A DNA stretch of 64,000 bases from Lycium barbarum (Eukaryota; Streptophyta; Magnoliopsida; Solanales; Solanaceae): NCBI RefSeq assembly GCF_019175385.1, contig NC_083344.1, positions 9,328,725-9,392,724 on the forward strand, in the 5' to 3' direction. A program made the position numbers and the translations under genes. Positions 33,951 through 46,084 of this stretch are shown here, in pieces. The notes under the pieces are model-generated. The model had not been told where the DNA came from and made no database searches. It worked only from the letters and a program-made list of their open reading frames with translations. Position 1 is the stretch's first letter. Each line of letters begins with the position of its first letter.

Positions 33951-35828
33951 ATGGCATGTTCGTTTAGGACATGTCAATTACAAAACCTTGCGAAAAATGA
34001 TTAATCTTGAAATATTGCCTAAATTTGAGTGTAATATATCTAAATGTCAAATATGTGTTGAATCAAAGTTTGTTAAGCATTCGTATAAGTCTGTTCAAAA
34101 GAATTCAAACCCTTTAGACTTAATCCACACTGACATTTGTGATATAAAGTCAATGCCATCTCGCGGTGGGAAAAAATATTTCATAACTTTTATTGACGAT
34201 TGCACTCGATATTGTTATGTTTATTGCTAAACAATAAGGATGAAGCAATAGAAGCGTTTAAGCAATATAAGAATGAAGTCGAAAATCAATTGAATAAAAA
34301 CATAAAAATGATTAGAAGTGATGGGGGTGGAGAATACGAATCTCCTTTTGCAGAGATATGTTTAGATTATGGAATTATTCATCAAACCACTGCCCCCTAC
34401 ACACCACAATCCAATGGAGTTGCGGAAAGGAAAAATCGGACATTGAAAGAAATGATGAATGCTTTACTAATAAGTTCCGGTTTACCGCAGAGCTTGTGAG
34501 GGGAAGCTATCCTTACAGCTAACCGAATACTCAACGGAGTGCCCCACAGCAAAACACAATCTATTCCATATGAACTATGGAAAGGGAGAAAACCCAACTT
34601 GAAATATTTCAAAGTGTGGGGGTGTTTAGCAAAGGTACAAGTTCCTTTACCTAAAAGGGTAAAAATCGAACCAAAAACTGTGGATTGTGTTTTTATTGGA
34701 TATGCTACAAACAACAAAGCTTGTCGGTTTTTGGTTCACAAATCCGACAATCCCGAAATTCATGTTAATACGGTAATTGAATCAGATAATGCTGAAGTCT
34801 TTGAAAATATTTATCCGTATAAAATTGAATGTGAGTCGTCAAGTGAAAGAGCTAAACGACCACGAGAAGAACTAAAGGAAAGTACACCAAGTGACAAGGA
34901 TCCAAGGCGTAGCAAACGTAAAAGGACATCTACTTCCTTTGGACCAGATTTTGTGACATTCTTGCTTGAAGATGAGCCTCAAACATTTAAAGCAGCGATG
35001 TCTTCTTCTGATTCAGCATTTTGGAAAGAGGCAGTCAATAGTGAGATTCAATCAATCTTAGATAACCACACATGGGAAGTGGTTGATCTTCCTCTTGGAA
35101 ACAAGACTTTAGGTTCTAAATGGATTTTTAAAAGGAAAATGAAAGTTGATGCACTATTGACAAATATGAGGCAAGACTTGTGGTCAAAGGTCATAGACAG
35201 AAAGAAGGCCTTGATTATTTTGACACATACTCGCCTGTAACTAGAATAACGTCCATTCAGGTGTTAGTAGCTCTGGCAGCCGTGTTTGGTCTTGAAATTC
35301 GCCAAATGGACGTTAAAACAACTTTCTTAAATGGTGATTTGGAGGAAGAAATTTACATGGAACAACCCGAGGGTTTTGTGGTTCCTGGTAAAGAAAAGAA
35401 AGTGTGCAAACTTGTAAAGTCGCTTTATGGACTGAAACAAGTACCCAAACAATGACATGCTAAATTTGACCAAACCATGCTGGCAAATGGCTTTAAAATC
35501 AATGAGTGTGATAAATGTGTTTACATTAAAAACACTCCAGGCCACGAAGTCATTGTTTGTTTGTATGTTGATGACATGCTGATAATGAGCAAAGATATGA
35601 TAGATATAAATGCTACAAAGTGCATGCTGGCTAGCAAATTTGACATGAAAGACTTAGGAGTTGCTAATGTAATCCTAGGAATCAGAATTCATAGAACTCC
35701 ACAAGGTATAGCATTATCACAGTCTCACTACATAGAGAAAGTACTTAACAAGTTCAAGTACTTGGATTTCAAGATTTCCAGAACTCCAATTGATGTGAGT
35801 TACGCACTTCAAAAGAATGAAGGTGAAA
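33950..35828 (+). pseudogene. Ty1/copia pol relic, part 1: GAG-pre-integrase, integrase, RT
   Basis: It opens directly in the GAG-pre-integrase motif (WHVRLGHVNY) with zinc-finger-like CNISKCQICVESK. The integrase core follows with catalytic LIHTD, RSDGGGEYES and NGVAERKNRT. The reverse transcriptase carries RQMDVKTTFLNGDLEEEIYM and the YVDD box (CLYVDDMLIMS, about 35559-35591). Stops or frameshifts lie near 34228, 34497, 35155 and 35453. The 5' LTR, gag and protease are absent. It stops at 35828 where the CACTA element enters, and the frame resumes at 38150. Confidence 0.92.
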
Positions 35829-38149
35829 CACTACTAAAAAAGCCGAAAAAACCGTTGACAAAAACCGACGTCCAGCGTCGGTTTTTTTTTAATGAAACCG
35901 ACGGGAAACCGACCTTTTAAGGTCCGTCGGTTTTCATAGCCTCGCTTTTGGAAAACCGACGGACCACGTCAGTTTTTTCCGACGGACTGCGTCGGTTACG
36001 TAGTCCGCCGGGTTTTATTCAAAAAATTTAAAAAATAAAAAAAATAAAAAAATCGACGGACAGAGTCGGTTTTATTAATTTTTGATTTTTTATCTTATAT
36101 ATAAATAATATATATATATTATGAAAAAAACGATGCACTGCGTCGGTTTTTCATATAATTTTTTTATTTTAATTAAAAAAACCGACACAGTGCGTCGGTT
36201 TTTTATAGAATTTAAGAATTAATTTTCAGAAAACTGACGGACAGAGTCGATTTTCTGAAAAATCTGCAAAATTAATTTCCAGAAAACTGGCGGACTGAGT
36301 CAATTTTTTGGAAAATTTCCAGCATGCAAATCATGCATTTTCTGCAACCACACCTGCACAGAAATCAATACCAAAAGCTGCTCAGAAACCAGTAACAAAA
36401 GCTGCTCAAAACTAGCATTAAAATGCTCCAAATCAATTCTAAAAGAGCTACAACACATAAAATCACCCTAAGTAATAATAAAACACCTCAAACACTATCT
36501 AAACACATCAAATATGATCTAAATAGACCTTCAAAGTTCAGAAATATTTAAATGTCCAACCAATTCTAACTTTGAATTCTCAATAATAATTCTAATTTTA
36601 ATAACTTATGGATTCTAACTTTAACTCTAAAAATTGAAAAGTAAATCTAGTCAAATAAAGTCTACATTTTAGTTTTGAGGTTATAGAAATATTACAACTT
36701 AATAATTCTAACATAACTTAATAATTCTAAGTTTGAAAAGCACAATTCCAACCAATTCTAAAAATTGAAAAGTAAATCTAGAGAAATAAAATCTACATTT
36801 TAGTATTGAGGTTATAGAAATACTATAACTTAACAATTCTAACTTTGAAAAGCACAATCTCAACCAATTCTAACTTTGAATTCTCAATAACAATTCTAAC
36901 TTTAATAACTTATGGATTCTAACTTTAATTCTAAAAATTGAAAAGTAAATCTAGTCAAATAAAGTCTACATTTTAGTTTTGAGGTTATAGAAATATTATA
37001 ACTTAATAATTTTAACATAACTTAATAATTCTAACTTTGAAAAGCACAATTCCAACCAATTCTAAAAATTGAAAAGTAAATCTAGAGAAATAAAATCTAC
37101 ATTTTAGTATTAAGGTTATAGAAATACTATAACTTAACAATTCTAACTTTGAAAAGCACAATCTCAACCAATTCTAATTTGGAATGATCAATAACAATTC
37201 TAATAACTTATGGAATTCTAACAAAAAGCACAATCCAAAAAAAAAAAAAAACAACTAGTCAAATAATTAAAGTATACATTTTTGCACATACTCAACATCA
37301 ATAATATTACAAAGAATGATAACTAAGCTAACACAAATACATTGACAAAGAACATGAAATATAGCACAATCTCAAACCAAAAAAAAAAAAAAATGACAAC
37401 TAAACTAGTCAAATAAAGTTTACATTTTTTTCACAAATTCATCATTAATAACATTGCAAATGATGTTTAACAAAGCTAAATAGATTAACATTATGCCTAA
37501 AATCCACAAATAAAACTAAAATTGAAAGAATTTTAAAAGCCCTAATTTAAGAGAAACTAACCTCAATTAATTAACTTCAAAATGGGTCTCGGGTTGGTGG
37601 GGTCGGGCTGCGCAGGCAGCGGCGCTGGGCGGCGGGTAGCTAGATTTTGAGGGGAATGGGAGTTTAATTGGGAAGAGGAAAAGAAATGGGTATGAAAACC
37701 CGTCTGGAATGTTTTTAAAGAAAAACCGACGGACAAAACCGACCTTGTCTGTCGGTTTTTCCCGCACGTTTGACCAGATTTGACCCAAAAATTAAAAAAA
37801 AAAACTGACCCTGTCCGTCGGTTTCCTAAAAAACATTGTTTATTATTTTTTTAAAAAACAAATTGAATTTCATATTATTTAAAATATTTTTAAAAATAAA
37901 ACCGACGTCGTCCGTCGGTTTTATATTAATTTTTTTTTTTAATAAAACCGACGCGGGACGTCGGTTTTTTTTTGCGGATATATAATTTCAAAATTTTGCG
38001 AAAAAAACCGACGTTGCCCGTCGATTTTTTAATTAAAAAAATTAGAAATACACAAAACTGACGCACTGAGTCGGTTTTCCGTCGATTTTTCAAAGAGACG
38101 CAGTCCGTCGTTTTTTTGTCCGTCGAAATTTGCCAGTTTTTTAGTAGTG
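35829..38149. mobile_element. Non-autonomous CACTA (EnSpm) element, 2321 bp, TSD AAA
   Basis: The termini are CACTACTAAAAAA and TTTTTTAGTAGTG, the diagnostic CACTA ends. The 3-bp TSD AAA is present on both sides (35826-35828 and 38150-38152). The outer 300-400 bp on both sides are packed with 'aaaccgacg...cgtcggttt' palindromes, likely transposase-binding subterminal repeats. The centre (36360-37560) is AT-rich, with internal duplications and no transposase. Small frames (for example 37567-37788 on the - strand) are not considered genes. Confidence 0.95.
36560..37180. repeat. About 310-bp internal tandem duplication in the CACTA element
   Basis: Two consecutive units share 'aattgaaaagtaaatctag', 'tctacattttagt' and 'gaaaagcacaat' landmarks. 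Each unit is itself made of two related halves of about 130-150 bp. Confidence 0.75.
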
Positions 38150-38862
38150 AAAGTAAATCACAAGGGGACTATGCGAGAGTGTTGGGAAGTCTGATGTATA
38201 TCATGAATTGTACACGACCAGATATAGCATGTGCTATTAGCAAACTAAGTCGGTTTACAAGTAATCCCAATCACACACATTGGATGGCAATGAAACGAGT
38301 TTTGGGGTATCTGAAACATACTCAAGACTATGCTTTGCATTATAATAAATATCCCGGAGTAATTGAGGGATATAGTGATGCAAATTGGATCACCGGATCG
38401 TCTGAAGTGAAATCCACGAGTGGATATGTTTTCACAATTGGGAGTGGAGCAGTGTCTTGGAAATCATCCAAACAGACTTGCATCGCCCGTTCCACCATGG
38501 AATCTGAATTCATAGCTTTAGACAACGCCGGTGAAGAAGCTGAATGGCTCCGAAATTTCTAAGAAGATATTCCATTCTGGCCCAAACCTTTGGCTCATAT
38601 ACGTATACATTGTGACAGTCAAGCAGCAGTAGGTAGGGCAGAGAGCGTAATGTATAACGGAAAATCTCGTCACATACGACGGAGACACAATACCGTTAGA
38701 CAACTCCTCTCTAGTGGCGTTATCACAATTGACTATGTAAAGTCAAGAGACAACGTAGCGGATCCGCTTACAAAAGGCTTATCTAGAGAAGGAGTTAGTA
38801 GATCATCAATGGGAATGAGGTTAAGGCCGAGGACAAGTCATCATGGCGGAAACTCTACCTAG
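38150..38862 (+). pseudogene. Ty1/copia pol relic, part 2: end of RT and RNase H
   Basis: It continues the copia frame after the CACTA insertion: [20 protein letters not shown], then the RNase H region with [34 protein letters not shown] and, after a stop near 38560, IHCDSQAAVGRA and VKSRDNVADPLTKGL. The frame before 35828 and after 38153 is collinear if one AAA is counted once, so the CACTA insertion postdates the copia element. Confidence 0.9.
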
Positions 38863-39442
38863 CAGACTGGAGATCCCAAGAGCTAGGTTCAAGGAGATCA
38901 AACAAAGTTATGATTGGTGCTTCAACATTGTCAAACAACTCAACCCATTCTCGGATAAAGACAATGTTCAGAAATAAGGACAAAACTTTATGGCTTGTTA
39001 ATGAGTTAATAAAGCATTAAGATTTTTAATAATTATCTAAATCTGGCAGTGTATGACCAAATAATGTGGCTATAGGACCACATATTTAGAAATCACCTAT
39101 GTGAGTGTTAAGTGTAAGCCGCTTTAAAGGGGAATGACAGTGAAGGCCAATTCTCTATGCACTCATGAAACTAGGCGGTGTTCATGGCTGAAACTAACAC
39201 AACCGTGAGAACCATAAACGGTTGAAGGTTGATTGAGTGACTTATGTTGTCTAGGTATATAACAAAGTTTGACGGTTCAAAGATATCAAATCTACCGATT
39301 GATTGAGTATATCCAATATAAGTTCACTACGGAAAGTTCAAAGGGAAACCTACTTATCCAGATGCAGTCAATCTTCGCTTGTATATCACACTTGTCCGCG
39401 CATTCTTTTATATTATGGCCATTCCCCATTCATGTAGGGGAT
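38863..39442 (+). other. Copia 3' untranslated region and polypurine tract
   Basis: About 580 bp of non-coding DNA lies between the end of RNase H and the 3' LTR. The polypurine-like 'gtagggga' (39434-39441) immediately precedes the LTR start. Confidence 0.7.
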
Positions 39443-40379
39443 TGTTGGGTTTTGATATTGGTGAATGGGAAATGATGGGATGAAAAGTAAAGGGAATATA
39501 AAAGGTCCCCTTTGCTGTGGGGAATGTAAAAGTTCCCTTGTACTTTGGTTAAAGCATCTGTCCCACATAGGAAAAAGAGAGGAAAAGAGAGGTGTATATA
39601 TTACATTACACATTCTCTAGTCGCTAAAAGGGTTGAGGGGGCAAGGACCCCTCGCGCCGTCGTCGTCGTTCGCTCGGCTCGGCTTCGGCTTCGGCTTCGG
39701 CTTCGGCTTCGGCTTTGGATTTAGATTTGCAAAAGATTGATTGATTATCTTTTTGGACAAACTTTTCTTTAATTATTTAATTATTTATTTATGTAATTAA
39801 TTAATTAATTAATTAATCCAATGCGGACCCTGACTCGCGACTTGTGACCGACCCGGTCCATTTTCCCCTTCCCGGATAATTTCGAATTTCCCTCCAAAAA
39901 CTGGTGACTGATCTGAATGGTTGAAAACATTTAGAATCAGTACACCCAACAACTATAAAATTCCTGTTTTTGTTCGAGAATTCGATACGAAAAATATTCT
40001 GCAACAAAACAACTAATCTTTCTCTCCATAACTCTCTTCTTTTATTTTGTGTGATAAACTGCCGTTGAGTGGTTCGCCGCTGCCGGAATTTGGAGTACTA
40101 CTATTCTGGTAACTAATCGTTCTATCCTAGGATGGAATATTCCATCAACCTCGAGTACTGTGAGGGGAATAATTTCCTTAAGGACACACTTTGAACTAAG
40201 TGGGCTCAATTACATTCTGGAAAATATTTTTCCAACACTGCTTCTGTTCATTTTCCAGTTTCTGTCGTTTACTAGTTTTTTAAGGATTTTACTGTTATAC
40301 TGTGTAATCTGTATTACCAAGTGTTTTTACAGATTGTGTTGAAACTTTATTTAAACCTATATAGATTATTTTGCCAACA
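39443..40379 (+). mobile_element. 3' LTR of the Ty1/copia element, 937 bp
   Basis: It begins TGTTGGG after the polypurine tract and ends CCAACA, a proper TGTTGG...CCAACA terminal inverted repeat. It contains a GGCTTC hexanucleotide array (39680-39716) and GTC triplets (39658-39668). No matching 5' LTR exists in the window, so insertion age cannot be estimated. Confidence 0.88.
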
Positions 40380-40384
40380 AATAT

Positions 40385-40735
40385 GTCATTAAACTAGCGG
40401 AAATGACTCATTTATGTCACTCGTCAATATTTTGGCTCATTTATGTCATCGCCGTCACCAAAATGACTCGTCTATACCATTATCGTTATCAAAATGGCCC
40501 ATTCATGCCATTTTTCATTAACACCAGTTTTATAATACCAAATATGACACGTGGCCTCCAATTAGAGATGGACGTTGTCTAATTAAAGCAACCTAATAAT
40601 AAATCCCAAATTAATAAAAAAGGGGACCCAAATTAATAAAAAATGGCATGAATGAGCCATTTTGGTAACAACGATGACATATATGAGACAAACTATTGAT
40701 GATAAGACGAATAGATATGAATGACGAAATGAGGT
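40385..40735. mobile_element. MITE with inverted 'catgaatgagccattttg' repeats
   Basis: The left half ('aaaatggcccattcatgcca') and the right half ('tggcatgaatgagccatttt') are inverted. Outer 'atgacatat/atgtcat' motifs repeat as well. It lies next to the copia LTR and is non-coding. Confidence 0.6.
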
Positions 40736-41528
40736 CTTCCCCCCTTACCTTAGTCAGACTGGCATGAAGCTTACCTGAGAAAAAAACACTTCTAGCTAAA
40801 ACACGGAACAACTTTAACACACGATTTGAAATTTTGATAAATAAACTTCCAACTCAATGTGCTGAAGTTCAAAAGTTTTTGGAGATTAAAACTCCAGGAT
40901 CAATTCATGGAGTTTGATTTTGTTATGGAGTTGGAAATTTGAACAAGCCTTGCTATGGAAAACGTGAAAAACGATTATTTCGAAATGCGAATAAATTAAA
41001 TTGCACATTTCAAACTCCAAAAATAATTTATGGAATTTTCAAGTGATAAATGTTCAAACTTCAATATTCCTTTTTGGACATTAGGAACATTTTCGTCCAA
41101 ATATTTTTCTTGTCAAAAGAGTAGCTAAATAAGTAGCTTTTGAAATAATGACTAATGTTTACAGATATTAAAATTAACATTTACCAATTTTACCCAATAG
41201 TAAGTATAACCAATCCCAAGAAGATATTTCCTTCGTCTCAATGTATGAAGTATCATTTGACTTGACATAATTTTTAAAAATTTGTGATCTAAAATAAAGC
41301 TTATTCATTTATGTGATTATAAATCATTTCATTGAGAAAACAGAATCTTAAAGTTAAAGTTGATTTTAGCTATAAAAAAGTGATTCTTTTTGGATAGATC
41401 GATTGAGACGGAATGTAACATGGGGCATTTAATTATTGGTGACTCTTTAGTTTTTTTATTTAGGAGAGGTGACTCAAGTTTTAATTATTAGGTGGAGGTG
41501 ACAATTTTCTATTAGTGATTAAGGGGTT
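40736..41528. other. Intergenic, nothing recognised
   Basis: No gene. Short inverted 'aaactcca...tggagttt' sequences near 40890-41040 may belong to another small element, but its limits are unclear. Confidence 0.35.
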
Positions 41529-41529
41529 T

Positions 41530-42590
41530 TGAATTTTCCCAAAAGTTTCTATTTTGACACTTTGACCCTCAACTTTATTTTTAACACTTTGCACTCAAGT
41601 TTTATTTTTAACACTTTGACCCACCCCCGCCCAGACCCCGCCCCCGCGCCCCTTCCACACCCCCCGCTCCCCGCCCCACCCCCCGGCCATTTTTTTTTAT
41701 TTTCATTATTTTTTTTTCACCCCTCCTCCCAACCCCGTAACCCCCACCCCACCCCTCACGCCCTACCCCCACCAAAAAAAAATTAATTTTATTTATTTTA
41801 TTTATTTATTTTTCACCCCCCCCCCTCTTCCTCCTCCTCACAATCCTCCCCCAGCCCCACCCTCCAAAACAAATTAAAATTTTTTGATTTTCTTTATTTG
41901 TTTTTTCACCCCCCCTTCTCCTCCTCCTCGCAACCCTCCCCCCACCCCCACCAAAAAAATTTTAAAAGAAGTTTTGATTTTTTTCTTACCGGCCTCCACT
42001 CCTCCTCCCCCCTCCCCCACCAAAAAAAATTAAAAAGTTTTGATTTTTTATTTTATTTTTTCACCAGCCCCCGCTCCTCCTCCCACCCCTCACTACCCCC
42101 ACCCAAAAAAATTTGATTTTTTTTTTATTTATTTTTTCACACCCCTCGTCCTCCTCCTACTCGCAACCCTCCCCCCACCCCTCACCAAACCCCTCCCCCC
42201 GCTCCCCTCAATTTTGTTTTTAAAAAGTTTTGATTTTTTCTTACCAGCCTCCACTCCTCTTCCCATCCCTCCCCCCACCCCCCAAAAAAAATTGTTTTTT
42301 TTTTAATTTTTTCACCAGCCCCCCTCCTTCTCCCCCCCCCCCTCACTACCCCCCCCCCCCGCCCCCCCAAATTGCTTTTTTAAAAAAAGTTTTGAAAATT
42401 TTTCTTTTTATTTTTTTGCACACACCACCCCCACCCCGCACCCTTCCAAAAAAATGTTTGTTTAAAAAAAAGTTTTGAATTTTTTTTTTTTGCACCACTC
42501 CCGTCCCCCACTAAAAAAGAATATTGAAAAGAAGTTTGGATTTTTTTTTTTTTGGGGGTTTAGGAAAAGTTTTGATAAAATTCAGGTTGT
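41530..42590. repeat. C-rich / A-T-rich minisatellite, strongly strand-asymmetric
   Basis: Degenerate units of about 85-100 bp alternate a cytosine-rich block ('ccctcccccaccccaccaaa') with 'aaaaagttttgatttttt'. The + strand of the C blocks is almost free of G. All frames here (Pro/Ser/Phe-rich) are artefacts of the repeat. Confidence 0.85.
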
Positions 42591-42729
42591 TGTTTAGTAT
42601 GTTTGTAGTGAAATAGATGTTTTTTCTGTTGTTGTCCTGGTATGGTTCAGGGTTTAGGAAAAGATATCTAATAGATGGTTTTTTTGTTCTTGTCCTGGTA
42701 TTTATCTGGTTCTGTTTATAGAAGATATC

Positions 42730-43425
42730 CAATGAATTTATCGTTGTTGTAACAAGTTCTACACTTGTGGCAACAAGTAGACAGTCTGTTCCAACAACTA
42801 CAAATCTGTTGGACATAGCTTCACTTATTTGGTTCTATTTGTTGAAAATATCCAACAAATTTGTAGTTGTTGTCCAAGCCGAAATGCTCCATAGTTGTTA
42901 ATTGCACTGTGTTGTAATAATAATTATTTGTTGGAACTTTATGACATTTTAATGTTATTCTTTTTTAGAATGGTAATTTCTGTTCTTGATGCTTGTGAAC
43001 TTGGTTTATATGATATGCTGATCGTGTTTAAATCACAAATGTGTGTATTGTTGTTAATAAATTGTTGAACAGTTTTCAACAAGTAATGAATCTGTAGCAA
43101 CAACTCTGTAACTTGTTGGGTTTTATCCAACAAGTAACAGGACTTGTTGCAACAACTAGTAACTTGTGTCTTATCCAACTGCAAAGATTTCCAGCAATAA
43201 GTAATCTGTTGCAACAACTGACAGGCCTTGGTGCAACAACTAAGTTACATGTTGGGGGTTTTCCAACAAGTGGAGTGACTTGTTGCATAAAGCGGGTAAC
43301 TTGTTGTGTTTTATTCAACAAGAGTAAGGACTTGTTCAACAACTATGTCATTTGCTGCAACAGATACTACAGTTGTTGCAACAGATATTACACTTGTTGC
43401 AACAGATATTACAGTTGTTGCAACG
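42730..43425. repeat. 'GTTGCAAC' palindrome array and 21-bp repeats, block 1
   Basis: Degenerate units contain 'acttgttgcaacaac'. Near 43350-43425 they become clean 21-bp units ('tgcaacagatattacagttgt'). The seven-codon periodicity explains the repetitive Leu/Gln or Cys/Asn frames, which are not genes. Confidence 0.85.
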
Positions 43426-43429
43426 GATG

Positions 43430-43984
43430 CTACTTGATTCACCCATATTTAGTGATCACCACAGAGAAGCAATGATATTTAATGATAAACAAAGGAAATC
43501 AATAATAAGTAGTGATCAATATATAATACTTAATCAATTTGATGATAATTTGAGTCAGGAATATGCACTAAATCCAATGATCATTAGAGTGAATTGATGT
43601 GAGCTACTTGATTCACCCATATTTAGTGATAAGCAAATGAAATCAACGATATTTAGTGATCAATATATAATACTTAATCAATTTGATAGTATTTTAAGTC
43701 AGGAAAGATGATCTACTAAGTCAGTATGCACTAAATCGAATGATTATTATAGTGAATTGATGTGAACTTCTTGATTCACTCATATTTAGTGATAAACAAA
43801 AGAATCAACTATATTTAGTGATCAATATATAATACTTAATCAATTTGATAGTATTTTGAGTCATGAGAGATGATTTACTAAGTCAGTATGCACTAAATCG
43901 AGTGATTATTAGAGTGAATTGATGTGAACTACTTGATTCACCCATATTTAGTGTTAAACAAATGAAATCAATGATATTTAGTAA

Positions 43985-44057
<73 letters not shown>

Positions 44058-44869
44058 ACTAACATCCTTAATGGATTAAATAGTAATTTCATGGATTAGA
44101 TGGACAATTCTAAGTGTATTCTTAGAACAGATACTACAGTTGCTGCAACAGATACTACAGTTGTTGCAACAAATACTACACTTGCTACAATAGATACTAT
44201 AGTTGTTACAAAGGATACTACAGTTGTTCCAACAGATACTACACTTGCTGCAACAGATACTATACTTGCTGCAACAAATACTACTTGGTTCACCCATATT
44301 TAGTGATCAATAAAGGGAATCAGCCATTTTAGTGATAAACAATAGAAGTCAACCATATTTAGTGATAAACAATGAAAATCAACCATATTTATTGATCAAT
44401 ATATATACTTAAGCAATTTGATGGTGTTTTGGGTCAAGATAGATGATCAACTAAGTCCAATACGCACTAAACGGAGTGATCATTGGAGTGAATTGATGTG
44501 AACTACTTGATTCACCTATCTTTAGTGATAAAGAATGGAAATCAACCATAGTTATTGATCAATATATACACTTAAGCAATTTGATGGTGTTTTGGGTCAG
44601 GATAGATGATCAACTAAATCCATTACACACTAAACGGAGTGATCATTGGAGTGAATTGATGTGAACTACTTGACTCACCCATATTTAGTGATAAACAATG
44701 GAAATCAACCATATTTAGTGATCAATATATATAATTAAGCAATTTGATGGTGTTTTGGGTCAGGATAGATGATCAACTAAGTCCAATACGCATTAAATGG
44801 AGTGATCATTGGAGTGAATTGGTGTGAACTACTTGACTCACCCATATTTAGTGATAAACAGTGGAAATC

Positions 44870-44919
<50 letters not shown>

Positions 44920-44928
44920 TAAAATCAT
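43430..44928. repeat. About 165-bp satellite-like repeat, eight copies, with (TA)n and 21-bp blocks
   Basis: Units beginning 'ctacttgattcacccatatt' start near 43431, 43603, 43767, 43929, 44281, 44505, 44665 and 44828. Each contains 'tttagtgat(aa/ca)', 'agcaatttgatggtgttttg' or its variants, and 'gagtgatcattggagtgaat'. The series is interrupted by (TA)n at about 43988-44054, by a second 21-bp array at 44128-44285, and by another (TA)n at 44873-44918. Confidence 0.88.
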
Positions 44929-45195
44929 TAGTAATTTGTTGCAACTTCTTCCACAACTGTATGATCTGTTGCAACAGATTAGTAACTTGTTTAAACAGCT
45001 TAGTTATTTGTTGGAACGGATTAGTAACTTGTTGAAACAGATTAGTAATTTGTTGCAACTTCTTCCACAACTGTGCTATCTGTTGCAACAGATTAGTAAC
45101 TTGTTTAAACAGACTAGTTAATTATTGAAACAGATTAGTAACTTGTTGAAACAGATTAGTAATTTGTTGCAACTTCTTCAACAACTGTATGATTT
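44929..45195. repeat. 21/22-bp repeats in a higher-order unit of about 114 bp
   Basis: 'gtaatttgttgcaacttctt' recurs at about 44932, 45044 and 45159. Between these lie 'ttgttgaaacagattagtaa' sub-units. It is a third block of the same repeat family. Confidence 0.8.
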
Positions 45196-46084
45196 TAGCT
45201 AAACAAATTTTGCCTGAAAGTAAAATTTCTGTCTCAGGATAAAATTTAAGGAAAAGGGTCAAATATACCCCTCTACTTTGTTTTATTAGTTAAATATACC
45301 CTTCGTTAGCAAAATTCTGCCTCAAGACAGAATCAAACAGAATTTTGTAAATTTGCCCAGCAAAATTCTGTCTTAAGGCAGAATTTGGGCCCCACAGGCA
45401 GAATTTTTGCTGATGGAAATTTTGCCTGAAGGCAGAAATTTTACCTTCAGGCAGAATTTGTATGAGTAGAAATTTTGTTTATGCTATATAAATTCTGCCC
45501 GAAAGTAAAATTTCTGCCTCAGGATAAAATTTAAGGAAAAGGGTCAAATATACCCCTCTACTTTGTTTTATTAGTTAAATATACCCTTCGTTAGTAAAAG
45601 TTAACAAAAATACCCCTACCGCCTTCAAACTTCATACTTATGCCCCTATTTGGATGGAAATCCCCAAATCCTCTCAAATTACCCAATTTCAAAAAAATTA
45701 CTCATTTTTTTTGTTGACCCACCCCGCCCGACGCGCCTATCATCATCATTCAGCTCTAGCTTCATCTTCTTCCATGGAGAAAAAAGAAAAAAGTAAGAAT
45801 ACACCCAAGTTAGGATTTAAAGATTAAATTTGAGGTGAATTTTGAAATTTTAAACACCACCATTTTAAGGGATAAAAATTAAATACCACCCGCAGCGAAG
45901 GACACTCCTGCAAATTGACCGTTTGCAAATTACTTTATCCAAACTGAAGCTTCCAAGAAAAGACCCCAATCAGTGGCTGTATATCATCTACATCCATCCA
46001 CTTCTTACTAAAAATCATCCATCGTCCTTTCTTTCATTCTTGCATCTAATCACATTTATTCAATAGGTGATGTATTTTTGAGTT
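45196..46084. repeat. Direct-repeat element with 'aaattctgcc' motifs, then upstream of TNL relic
   Basis: A stretch of about 98 bp is duplicated at 45211-45308 and 45497-45594. The interval has many inverted 'aattctgcc/ggcagaatt' motifs. A fragment of the 'gaagggca' MITE family lies at about 45850-45920. No gene is supported. Confidence 0.6.

Noticed and set aside
33615..33967. 108-codon frame ending in PPR-like residues as a gene
   Set aside because: Only the last part matches PPR; the N-terminal part is MITE-like repeat and the frame ends in copia sequence.
41529..42478. Pro/Ser/Phe-rich frames
   Set aside because: Artefacts of the G-poor C-rich minisatellite.
43076..44303. Repetitive Leu/Gln, Cys/Asn and Thr/Asp frames
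   Set aside because: They arise from the 21-bp (seven-codon) repeat, open in several frames on both strands; no protein family.
42730..45195. CRISPR-like array
   Set aside because: Repeats are degenerate and directly abutting, without unique spacers of constant length, and the genome is a plant nuclear one.
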